Below, one piece after another: positions 13,390 to 23,160 of a DNA stretch of 64,000 bases. The notes below the pieces were generated by a model, which ran no database searches, was not told where the DNA came from, and worked only from the letters and a program-made list of their open reading frames with translations. Source of the DNA: Seriola aureovittata. Lineage: Eukaryota; Chordata; Actinopteri; Carangiformes; Carangidae. Each line of letters starts with the position of its first letter. The first letter of the stretch is position 1. The stretch is from assembly GCF_021018895.1 (NCBI RefSeq), contig NC_079380.1:4936236-5000235 (forward strand). The letters are read 5' to 3'. Made by a program: the position numbers and the translations under genes.

Positions 13390-13625
13390 ACCAGTATCAA
13401 TATGAGAGTTTAAAAAAATCTTTGGTCGTGGCAAATTTTGGAACAAGGCCATTTAATGCCTTGAGTATCGGCTACATAATTTTAAAATCAATGCATAACT
13501 CTGTAAAACCTGATTGAGAGGATGCACATAAATTGAAAACAACAGAGGACCTAGAATCAAACCTTGGGGAACGCCACAATTAATCTGACTAACAGAGGAA
13601 CAGGAGTCTGCTGAGAAGTATGAAA
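13390..13625 (-). mobile_element. LINE reverse-transcriptase relic with internal deletion
   Basis: The minus strand reads NCGVPQGLILGPLLFSIYVHPL, the canonical GVPQGSxLGPLLF block of non-LTR reverse transcriptase. Within about 30 codons and in a shifted frame it continues as IDFKIM then ILKALNGLVPKF. That resembles the segment near the C-terminus of fish LINE ORF2 proteins (RIDFKxLLLTxKALNGLAP). The YADD region is absent, so RT core and C-terminus are juxtaposed by deletion. Stops and frameshifts make it dead. Confidence 0.75.
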
Positions 13626-16023
13626 TTACAGGTTTAATGCCGTATTAGAAGGATAAGTCTGTTGGTATTCCATATTCTGGATATTATTGTCCTAAACCTG
13701 TGAAAAACACAGATCCACACGGTTGCACTAAGTGATAAGCTCCATCATTACCATGAAAAAAAAAATTAATAAAATTGGGCCTGAAGTATTGAGAATGAAA
13801 CATTTTTTTTTTTTTTTTGTAATGTGCAACACATTTGGACAGACAAGTATATTTGTGATAAAAAAAAAATCAGCTGATAATATTGGCTGTAAAATCCTGG
13901 AACCAGACTTCCTATACAAACTTTTGACCTTTTCTGTCCCTTTTACAATTAACTTATTCTACTGCTATTTTTGCCCATTCACAGTCGTCTTACCATTTAA
14001 CTCAATTTCTTGGTCTCGCAATTGGAGACCGAAGCATTATTCTCACCACCTAGCTGGCATAAATTGCATCTCTGTTTGCTCTGCAGAAGGTGATCAATAC
14101 AGCCTGTTCAAATCATTGGCTTTAGCTCTCACTCGGCATTTCTTGTGTTTCGGTGAAGGTCACAGACCAAACAGCAAAGGTCTGCCAACAGCTCAGTATT
14201 CTGCTCACATTGTTCCCTCAGTCACAGAGGTAGGAGTCGAAATCGCTTTATAGAAGCACCGGAAATTAAGAAAGATGCTCCTCACTTTTAAAGAGCAGAC
14301 CCTTGCCAAATATAAAGCTAACCCCATGTTCCACTACTTCTTTTTGGTCAAAGCTGTCATCATGAATGTCTGCTGCCAGCCTCTGACGTCTATTCCAGCA
14401 GACATCATTATGACTGCTCAATGCGCCAAATGGCTAGTGAGAATAAACAAATCATTAAAAGAAGGAATAAAACTATTGAGCACCCAAGAAGACATGCCTC
14501 CTCATTTAATAGCCCTCTCTCTAAACTCTCATAGCCACAGCTCATATTGAAGAGATGGCATTAAGCAGATCCACTTGAAAGTACACCCCATGGCTAGGAT
14601 AGAACAGCAGTAAGGAGATGTAAACTTCACCATCTCCTCATTTCTCAGAGAATACATAGAAAATAAAAGTGCTGCATCATGAAATTTGTTGTTCTTTACT
14701 AACGCTGTATTATAAAATGCCAACCTTTGAAAAGACACTTACAGTGATCACTGGAGCTTAAATTTAATATATAACTGATCAACTGAAAGCATTCCTTTGT
14801 GCTGTTGTCAGGGCCTGAATTTGGACATATTTTTATCAAGAACTTGTCACTGTGTTTTTCTGAGAGAGCTGAGTAATCTCTCTTGGCATTTTAAAAGCAG
14901 CAGGCACCAAAGTTTCACAACTGAGACATAACAATGCTCAATTGTCTTCATATCATTAAATCAAGGATCCGGGCTCTGGCTGAGAAGCTAGACAAACCCT
15001 AGATAATAGTAAGTGACTCAAGTGACTCTTGGATATGAGCAGTGACTAAGTGACTATGATGTTTTTCTTTACCCATGGGTGGAAAACATGTGTAACATTT
15101 ATGTCAGACCTAACCCCCAATTAAACCCCCATTTATCCCTTTCTACACTTTCCATCCCCACTGAAACAGGTATTGAGAGTATCCCAGCATGCATGGTGCA
15201 GAAGGCAGCTTGGACAGATGTTTTGAAAGCTTTCTATGAATAGTGTGCAAGTTGGCAGTCTATCAAACAGACAAACACATTTGGGTTTTGGATTTCCACT
15301 TCACCTGTACTGTTTGTTTCTTGTGGAAGGAAATTCATCTAAACATGATAAGAAACATGCAAACGCCACATATAAAGGTGGATGCCAAGATTTGAGCCAG
15401 TGCAGGCAGGTCTTCCTGACCACAGGCCACAACAGAAATTATAAATCCTCCCTTATGAAAATAAAAAAAACAGTCATCGTCTTAATCATTTTCAGTTTTC
15501 ATACTCTAACATACACAACTCAAATATTAAACCTGTAAGAAATTCATTTTTGGCCACTTGGGGCAAGCAGAAACAAGGTGTGAATACAAAACTGACATAT
15601 CACCCTTGAAGTTTATAATGGCGAAACTTGTGTGTTTACCAAACATCCAAAGTTATGGAGTAACACTAACGTGCTTTTGGAGCCTTGTCTTCTTCAACCA
15701 ATATTCCCCCTCTTTTAGCTCTGTTTTTGGTCTCCCATGGGAAAGCTCTCAGCTTGCTCTTCAGCTGCTACATCTTCAACTCTACCACTGTATGTTCACC
15801 AGCTGCTCTCTCACTGTGTGAGAGCGCTGAGAGTGAAACAGATCAGTAAGGAAAACAATGAGCTGAAAGTCACCATACAGCTCCATAGCAGTGTGAGGAA
15901 CTACAAAGTTCTCCATGTGCTCATTATCACAAGTACCCCCTTTCATATGCAAATAGACATGTCATGCCTTAAAAATACTTATATGCAGCTTTAACTTTGT
16001 GCCAGAAGTGTTACACGTATGTA

Positions 16024-16293
16024 GGTTTTATTATTGATTAACTGACCGATTATTTTCTTGATTACTTTTTTTGTCTAGAAAATTCTAGAAAACAGTGAAA
16101 CATGTTCATAATTCTCTCTTATAATGACGGACAAGGAAAGGCTTGAAATTCTCATATTTGAGAAGTAGAACCATCTAATTATTGGTATTTTTGGTTGAAA
16201 AATGACAAACAATTAATCAATTATCAAAATAGTTTGATTGATTAATTTGTGTCAATCAAGTAATTTATTAATGCATTAATAATTTCAGCTCTA
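16024..16293 (+). mobile_element. hAT-like nonautonomous element (teleost MITE)
   Basis: The element shows the familiar pattern of paired TTAAC/GATTATTTTC and TAATCAATTATCAAAATAG words and ends in TTTCAGCTCTA, close to the TAGAGCTGCAAC terminus of a common fish hAT-derived MITE. About 270 bp remain. The left terminus is eroded. No coding capacity. Confidence 0.65.
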
Positions 16294-17887
16294 GTAACAT
16301 GATGTATCCACCTTTTTTATAAGGCTCTGATAACATATTTTTCTTTTTCATTTGCACTACATGAGTTCTACAAGAACAGAAAATAATTTCCCAAAGGTTC
16401 AAAGAGTTTTGAATTACTTCACATGTGAGATTTACAGTATGTGCAGTATTTGTGTTTTCTCTCACTGGTTTGAAGTGGGTGGGGCTCAGCTGGAAAAAAG
16501 GTTGGTAACATTGTGTACTTCTGTGCACCAATCAGAATTTAGCAGTGGTCAAATTGAAGTCTTCTGACAGTTATGGGGCTGTTTGCTTTAAATGTTGCTA
16601 GGCGACTGTCAATCAAATCTGATCAAACCACAGATATACAGTCATACAGAATCTGTCAATGTTCATGAAGGGTTCAACACTGAGAAACTCAAGTAATCTT
16701 TGACTCTGACTGTCAGGTCTATTTAATGTTCAAAAACAAAGATTTCAGACCAGGTTTTACAGAGAGCTGTCTGCACGCACTTGATTAAACCACTCGGCTC
16801 ATGTCACTCCTGCACCATTTGTAGGGTAAAACAAACTCCACACCACCGTGAAGCTTATTAAGACACCAATGGTCTTTCAAATGCTCTTTGTGCTCATAAT
16901 CTGATCATTCCTACTGGGTTTTGGGTAAACAAAAGAGATGAATTGTGACTCTATTGAGACGTAGTCAGATCAAACCTTATAAGGTGTTTGCTTCAGGACA
17001 CAGAAAACAGCAGTTCTTTGTATGAAATAATACAACACAAACATAATTGGCAACATTAAGGAGTCATTTGGTGTTGTGATGATGTTACCTGAGGTCTGTT
17101 CCTGACATCACCATACAGCAGTGTGCTCAGCTGGTGACTGAATTTGGCCACAGGATGTGTTTTTTATGTTGCTTTAATGTTCATTGAGCAATTCAATGAC
17201 CACCACTGGTGCCTTGAGGATTTCAAAATATTGTCATTGTAGAGGACACGACTCCCATCAGGATGAACGTGATCACTCATAATGGCTTTCAGTGGCATTT
17301 GCTTTATCCCCCCGAGGTTGAACGGACATAAAATACCACCCCCTCCCCATCCAAGGATTGACACAGAATGGGACATGAACAGTGGAAAGGTATACAATCT
17401 TGACATTTTTTGACAGGGAAGCTCTGGGGAGGAGAGTAACGGCTTGTGTTAAAGGTCATGGGCTGGATTGAACGTATGATATTGAGGCTGTAAGTTATGT
17501 AGACTACTATAAATCAGCTGAGTCACCAGTACAGCCGCTGTGTGTACATATATTTTCTCTTTAAAGCTACTGGACTGGATTGACAGCTAGAGAAAGTCTC
17601 ATTACAGGATCAAGAGTGTGCCAGACTGTGGATATGTGCGGTGTTATTTGAAGAGCTGTAAGGTCTTTTCCCTCCCGTTGTATACACTCTGACTACAGGA
17701 AACTATTGATGCATTTTCTTACTAAACTGGTAAGACGTTATTGCTGAGTAGAATAAGGGTGGAGATATCCCTAAAACCCAGAGTTACCGAGATGAACCTT
17801 TACAGTGTAAATTCATTAAGATAAAATATATTTTTTCTACTTTTTCATTGATCATCACCCAGAATGAATGTGTGAGAAGAATCTTAC

Positions 17888-18456
17888 CTGTGCACATTCA
17901 TTTCCTGAGGAGGCTTGGTGGCTTTATCATAGGCAACTTTAGCAGAAATCCCAATGGCAATGATGAGCGCTATGACCCCGCAGGTGATGTACACTGTGGT
18001 GTTGGTCTGGTCCAGCTCTGGGTCATACGTATCACCTGTTGGTGCCGGTGAAGGGGGCTGGGTTTTGATCCAGTCCGGCGTGTTGTAGTTCGTGCAGCTC
18101 TTCTGCTCCAGCCGCTTCCCCCGGTCCGCGCAGCAGAAGCGCAGGAAGCAGCTGCCGCAGCAGAACCGGTGGTCGGTGTTGTTACAGGCGAACTCTTTGT
18201 CGTACTGACCGCTCACGTCGTAGTAGCCCAGGCAGGTGTCGTGCTGGACGACGCCGACCGAGGGAGCCTGGACCTGGGTGATCCTCCCCGGGACGGCCGC
18301 GACCACCGGGACCGCAGTGGTGCTGCCGTTGACCTCCTTCACCTTTGGGTTCCTCCTCTGCGGGGTTTTGCTCTTTTTGTTGGTGGTGGCGGCGCACAGG
18401 ACATTCAGTGGGTCTAAGTAAATCAAAAGAAGCAGAAGGTGCTTTATCCCCATCAT
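17888..18456 (-). CDS. shisa6: Shisa6-like AMPA-receptor auxiliary protein, first coding exon
   Basis: This exon encodes residues 1-190 of a Shisa-family single-pass membrane protein. Counting from the first ATG, residues 1-22 form a signal peptide (leucine-rich core ending in VLCA). Residues 23-72 are a basic, then Pro/Val-rich linker. Residues 73-129 are the Shisa domain, opening with CLGYYDVSGQYDKEF and holding eight cysteines (75, 91, 99, 100, 103, 108, 109, 121). Residues about 154-176 are the transmembrane helix (YITCGVIALIIAIGI). NxS/T sequons lie at 43, 92 and 152. The juxtamembrane KPPQEMNVHR matches the SHISA6 pattern. The exon ends in phase 2 at an AG|GTAAGA donor. Two adjacent ATGs open the frame; the second (18453) has A at -3 and G at +4. 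An upstream in-frame stop lies at 18519-18517. SHISA6/CKAMP52 is known to bind AMPA receptors and slow desensitisation at the postsynaptic density. The GYYDVSGQYDKEF motif favours SHISA6, but the 7-residue gap before the CC pair resembles SHISA7, so the paralogue is less certain than the family. Confidence 0.93.
18040..18420. promoter_or_regulatory. CpG-rich segment over first coding exon
   Basis: In an otherwise AT-rich window this stretch is GC-rich with many CG dinucleotides, for example around 18110-18150 and 18240-18310. It coincides with the Shisa domain and linker coding region. It may be part of a promoter-proximal CpG island or simply GC-rich coding sequence. Confidence 0.5.
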
Positions 18457-18537
18457 TTGAGGACGCGCTGGTGTTTGTTCTTTGGCCCCCACTCTCTTCT
18501 GTCTGCTCTCTCTCTCTCAATATCACTCTCCCACTTC

Positions 18538-18651
18538 TTACCGAGTGGAGCTTCTTGCGGGTTTCTTCATCTCAGGTACTCCTTTACGTGCCAAGCTTTC
18601 ACTCACGGACTCTGACTGGCAGCTCTTGCGCTCACCGGACACACAGTGCAT
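18538..18651 (-). other. Upstream ORF 2 in Shisa 5' leader (37 codons)
   Basis: A second leader ATG at 18651 opens 37 codons (MHCVSGERKSCQ...) and ends in TAA at 18538, 81 nt before the main start. A third, 12-codon frame starts at 18670 and overlaps both. All three would precede the main ATG in the unspliced second exon. Coding function is not claimed. Confidence 0.35.
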
Positions 18652-18653
18652 CT

Positions 18654-18779
18654 TCAGACTTTGTTGTCATCCAGTAAAGAGCTTGTTTTCTTACAGGACA
18701 GACGTCTTCTTTGATTTTGGCTGCAGAGACGCGAGAAAGACTCGATGTCCTCCAGGGAAATCTGCTTTTTCTTCACCAT
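18654..18779 (-). other. Upstream ORF 1 in Shisa 5' leader (41 codons)
   Basis: If the leader is spliced as proposed, the first ATG in the second exon (18779) opens a 41-codon frame starting MVKKKQISLEDIESF and stopping about 200 nt before the main start. Its context is weak at -3 (C) but has G at +4. It resembles no family known to me. Its likely relevance is translational control of the downstream gene. Confidence 0.4.
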
Positions 18780-18818
18780 GAGCAGTTGATCTTGAGTAGG
18801 ATCGAGTCTCGTAGTTGC

Positions 18819-19265
18819 ACTGTGAGAAAAGAGACGCACACAGAGAGGTTTAGTCAGTAGATTTGACTTAAGGTTAGGCTAAGAATCCTTTATAAACTTA
18901 ATCAGACATAATAAAAAGAAGAATCTGGGTCGATAATTGGCAAAAACTGGAGCGGCGAACACTTTCAGCACCACGGACAGCGCCCAAGTTTCCATTTGGC
19001 TTGTTGGAGCGCTTCAGCACCACAAAAGTAAACAAGTTCCGTCTTTTTCTGTCATATTTTCACTTAAAACACACACGAGAAAATGCTATTTAACTAGATA
19101 ACAGACACTATCCGTGTTCATGAATTGCCTTTAGGGTAGAAAATATGACACGTTTTGTCGCCTCGTTTTACGCATAAACTTTCTTGAGTGGAAACGGAGC
19201 ATTAACTTTTTCTAGTGAGATAAAACGATGAAGAGTCGGAGAGAAGATGATGATGAAGACTTACC
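18819..19265 (-). other. Predicted 5'UTR intron of the Shisa gene plus its border bases
   Basis: On the minus strand a strong donor (CCCG|GTAAGT) has its last exonic base at 19265. A pyrimidine-rich acceptor (CTCTTTTCTCACAG) has its first exonic base at 18819. Together they define an intron of about 445 bp (19264-18820) in the leader. It would join a purine-rich noncoding first exon to the exon carrying the start codon. This is inferred from splice signals only; no transcript evidence is available here. Confidence 0.55.
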
Positions 19266-19560
19266 GGGTTAACGGTGGCCGGTAACGGGGTTGTCTCAGC
19301 CACTGCCACTGAATCAAAGAGCCTCAGCAACACAAGAGGCAAGACCTCTCTCTCTCCTCTCCGGCCCGCCTCCCTCCACCTCTCCTTCTCTCTCTTCCTC
19401 CCTCTCTCTCTTTCTCTCTCGTCACCCCCCACCCACCCCACCCCCCAATCCTCCACTCACGTCACCATTCAGGTACCTCAGTTAATTATCAATCGGCATC
19501 TCCCCCCCCCTCCTCTTCTTTGGTCATATTGCCTCCGGGCTTCACTCAATAACTCGCGGA
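19266..19560 (-). promoter_or_regulatory. Candidate noncoding first exon and promoter of the Shisa gene
   Basis: Upstream of the GTAAGT donor the minus strand is strongly purine-rich. The plus strand shows an almost unbroken CT/C tract at 19346-19451, followed by C-runs near 19501-19511. CpG dinucleotides are enriched here and over 18.05-18.40 kb, and I see no good TATA box. A TATA-less GA-rich promoter with a noncoding exon would suit a neuronal gene. The transcription start cannot be placed from sequence alone. Confidence 0.4.
19346..19451 (+). repeat. Polypyrimidine CT/C tract
   Basis: CTCTCTCT, CCTCCCTC and CCCACCCCACC words run almost without purines for about 105 bp. The tract sits immediately upstream of the proposed first-exon donor of the Shisa gene, so it is purine-rich on the sense strand. 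Confidence 0.9.
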
Positions 19561-19734
19561 GGTGTTGAAAAAAAAAAAAAAACGCATACAGAAAGATTAC
19601 AGTGTATTAGAAGTTGTCTGTAGAGGCGAGGCGCTGCTGTTGGTGGATGTTCACGCATCAGTGCGCGCACAAGCTGCATCCACTCACAAGTCACCAAGTC
19701 ACCAATCACGTCCTGTGTTGCAGTGTGCAGTAAG

Positions 19735-19736
<2 letters not shown>

Positions 19737-19785
<49 letters not shown>

Positions 19786-19804
19786 TGTGGGTGTGTGTGT
19801 GTGT
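19737..19804. repeat. (GT)n microsatellite
   Basis: About 30 GT units with two GGGTGT interruptions near the distal end. It lies about 470 bp upstream of the proposed first exon. Confidence 0.97.
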
Positions 19805-19924
19805 TCAGGGAAATGTGAAAACATGCTGGTTTACTTTAGAATTATAAATCAAATGCCATGCCAGTGCAGTGGGAGGGGGGAGAAGGATTTGCTTGCTTAA
19901 AAATGTCTGGTACCAAGGGAAATT

Positions 19925-21060
19925 TTATTCTGAATTTTAAGGTAACACTTGTTACTACTGGTGGTGATGTCTGGAAAAAAAGACAGGCAAAAGTGCTCTG
20001 ATTTACTCTTCACTCTGTGAAATGTTTTTCCAAAATCTATAATGTCAAATTTGAGCTGATTACCCTTTCCCGAAACTACTTTATGGATTTATTCTCCGAT
20101 TTTCTAATGTCAAAAAACTTTTATTCAAATATCCTCTATTTATTTTAAGAATTCACTTTATTCTTTTTATTCTCTTCTTATTCTAAAGAAACTAACTTCA
20201 TGATAATTGTGACTATTTTCTTTAATTAGGAGATGAAATGATATTCATAGAATTTCAGAAAAATGGTATTTAAAAATTCTCAGAAAAGCACTTTACTGTC
20301 AAAATTCAGATTATTATCAAAGGTTGTGATGTTCCTGAAATGTATTTAAAATTTATTTCATTTTCAGAATTCATTTTAATCGCAGACGTTTTTTTGTCGA
20401 AATTGACTTTTTATTGAATTGTGTTGTTATTCTCAGATGTTAGTGTCACATTTTATATCTAAAAATATATACTTTTATTCATAGAATCCACCATGACTTT
20501 GTTCTGATTTTGATCTGAGATTTTTAGGAAAGTTGACATTTGTGTTATGAACATTTTCTCAGATTATCTAACTTTAGGAATTCAGGCTGGCGTCTCACTT
20601 ATTCTCAAAATTCTGGGAAAAAAAATCAGAGATTAGAAAATTGGAGAATAATGAAATTTGCCTTCATACTGAATAACGACTTTTGTTCTTAGATTTTCTC
20701 AAAACATCCCAGAATCACAGAATCATGGTTTTATTCCCAACTTCATGACTTTTATCGGAGAGCTCTGAATTTTTCTGAAATGTTATTCCTATGAATTTAT
20801 TCTCATAATTTCTCAACATAGTAAAGTTTTATTTTTAGAATCCATTTTACTGTCAGATGAAAAGAGCTTTTACTTTTTTCTGAAATTTGACTTTCATATC
20901 AAAAGAATTCTCAGATTTTTCGAAAAAATTCTAACTTTATTCTCAGAATCCTCTTTTCTCTCAGAGTTATGACTTTATTCCCAAAATTGGTACTTACCGT
21001 ACTTTATTCTCAGATTTTCTAATCTCAGAATTTCGGTGATTTCACATGCACTTAATCTTC
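19925..21060 (+). repeat. Degenerate minisatellite with TTTATTCTCAGAATTCT-like unit
   Basis: Variants of TTATTCTCAGAATT, TTTTCTGAAATTTGACT and TCTCAGATTTTC recur roughly every 20-30 bp across 1.1 kb. Examples lie at about 20088, 20276, 20430, 20560, 20602, 20690, 20800, 20935, 20975 and 21003. The units are too diverged for exact period counting by eye. No ORF survives. Confidence 0.75.
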
Positions 21061-22306
21061 TACTAAAGGCCGGGTTTTTATTAGAGGAACGTTATATTTA
21101 ATAATATTCTTGTTTCAACACAGCACCTTTTTGAGTGAACATATTGTAATATACATCTCTCTTGTCTTTACAAAGGCGTTACAAGGAGAAATATCTGGAG
21201 TCAGATAGTTAGGAATATTCATATTTTTTTTCATTTTTTGATTTGTGGTTTAATTGTATTCATAAACGTGTTTTAATCCGGTAAAATCTGGCCATACCAG
21301 ATGGTGTAAATCACCACATTAAAAATTCCAGACAGGTAATTTGACAGCGAGAGGAAGCCACATCAAATTGACTTTCAAATACTTTGCTGTCATTGCCTTA
21401 CTCCACTGTCCTCATTCACTCAGTTATTATCCAGTGTGTCAAAGCTCATCCATCTGGTGTATAGACTAAACCCACTGCCAAGATTTATTTGTTTTAGCCA
21501 GCTTGAGTGCCATTTGATCAAGGTGAATGCAGTTTGACCAAGGTCTGCTGTTATTACTTTTATAGCAGAGGTGTTTGACGAAGCCTCCACTGAGGTAAGC
21601 TTATCTTATTTATTGGGATCCTCTGCAACGTTTAACTACAATGAAGTTATTACATTGATCCTAAACCTCCACAAACCACCCGTCTTTATCATTTTATTCC
21701 TCATTACAACACATGACTTGTTAGGCTTTGTTGCAAGTTGAAGACACACACCGGTTTTACTGCTTGTTTTATGTATGTTTACTTATTTCAATTTTGAGAT
21801 ATTAAATTGTGTCAGAGAATTCATCGCCCCTTAACATACAGTATAGCACATTTCATTAGCTTTGTGTGGTTGTAAAAAGTGTAACAGTATCATATATATT
21901 CTGTACCAGCTTGTTCTAGCTCTTCATCAGACTACATGAGTTCTTACATATTCAAACCCCAGACTCCATGTTTTAATGGGAGCACCAATTCCAAAACTGG
22001 ACACTTTCCAGATGTCTTGTGCATCATTTTAGACACATTTGCTTAAAATTTAGTTTGTGATGTCTGGAAGTTCTGAGATCTGGGATCAGCATGAGAACTT
22101 AAAAATAACACTGGGCTATACAGTGTGAAATCATACTGGCCTTTCCACAGACAAGTTGCCTGTTAAGGTGTTTCCTGTTGCTTCAAGAAACAAGGCAGAT
22201 ACAGATAGTGTGACATCCTCTATAACTGCCAGTGCTCATCCTGCTGCCCTTTGCTTTTTCCTTTTAGGCTGCCTCTGTTTCTCACTCTCTCCATCACCTT
22301 CTACCC

Positions 22307-22310
<4 letters not shown>
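21061..22310. other. Intergenic, nothing recognised
   Basis: This is AT-rich unique sequence between the minisatellite and the compound microsatellite. I see no exon, RNA gene or known repeat. Confidence 0.5.
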
Positions 22311-22528
<218 letters not shown>

Positions 22529-22532
22529 GTCT

Positions 22533-22775
22533 TTATTTAAACTAGAAGATCACTTGGAGTAAATTAGAGTAGATCAAATTAAACCAAACATATACAATTA
22601 ATAAACAATGCAATGACAAGAATCAATTAAAACAGTTACAAACAGAAGTTATAAAGTCATTAGTCTAAAATGACCAAACGGTGCCAACAAATTCATTTTT
22701 AAAGTTCTTTATAGTGACTTTCAGGTGGATGGTGCAGAAAAGCCTCCAGCAACATTGAGCATAAACCAGTCCAAA
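22533..22775 (-). mobile_element. Probable LINE 3' tail between two AT tracts
   Basis: On the minus strand the segment ends AGTTTAAATAAAGAC followed by the (AT)n tract. This resembles the 3'UTR and microsatellite tail of fish L2/Rex-type LINEs. The inner words GACTAATGACTTTAT and TTTGGTCATTTTAG look repeat-derived. I cannot name the family. Confidence 0.45.
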
Positions 22776-22783
22776 TATATATA

Positions 22784-22826
<43 letters not shown>
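22775..22826. repeat. (AT)n microsatellite, second tract
   Basis: About 25 AT units with one phase shift at 22790, abutting the left end of the Tc1-like relic. Confidence 0.97.
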
Positions 22827-22828
<2 letters not shown>

Positions 22829-22835
<7 letters not shown>

Positions 22836-23160
22836 ATCACTCAAAAAAATGAAGGGAACACTTAATCATCACAGTATAACACAAAGTCAGTTAAACTTCA
22901 TGGATATCAATCTGTCCATTTAGGAAGCACAAGTGATTGTGAATCAATTTCACCTGCTTTGGTGCAAATGAAAGTGACAAGAGGTGCAATGAAGAGGAAA
23001 AAGCAAGACAACCTCCAAAAAGGGAATGGGTTTACATGTGGCGGCCACAGACACAGACCACAGACTGCTCTCTCCTGATCCTTCTTGACTGATTCTTCTC
23101 TAGTTTTGTGTTTTGCTAGTGTCCTTGTCACTGCTGGTAGCATGAGGCGGCACTGATGTG
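22829..23160 (+). mobile_element. Tc1-like relic, 5' end to start of transposase
   Basis: The segment opens TATCACTCAAAAAAATGAAG then GGAACACTTAATCATCACAG, continues with TTTAGGAAGCAC and GTGCAAATG, and reaches CTGGTAGCATGAGGCGG. This is the left end and leader of a Tc1/mariner family common in fish, whose transposase starts at the MRR-like ATG at the far end. Only the noncoding 5' part and the first codons are present. Confidence 0.75.

Larger units (their letters stand above)
12556..17887 (-). other. Shisa gene intron 1 (5.3 kb)
   Basis: The intron separates the ectodomain/transmembrane exon from the cytoplasmic tail exons, with a phase-2 GTAAGA donor at 17887. It holds a minus-strand LINE relic (13390-13625), a hAT-like MITE (16024-16293) and four close AGTGACT words at 15010-15055. 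No additional exon is seen. Confidence 0.75.

Noticed and set aside
13732..14253. 173-codon plus-strand frame
   Set aside because: It is antisense within intron 1, has poly-Phe and poly-Lys from homopolymers, and no domain. Chance frame.
18457..18492. Twelve-residue N-terminal extension of the Shisa frame starting at 18492
   Set aside because: The codon at 18492 is GTG, not ATG, and an in-frame stop lies at 18519-18517 with no ATG between. In a vertebrate the start must be 18456 or 18453.
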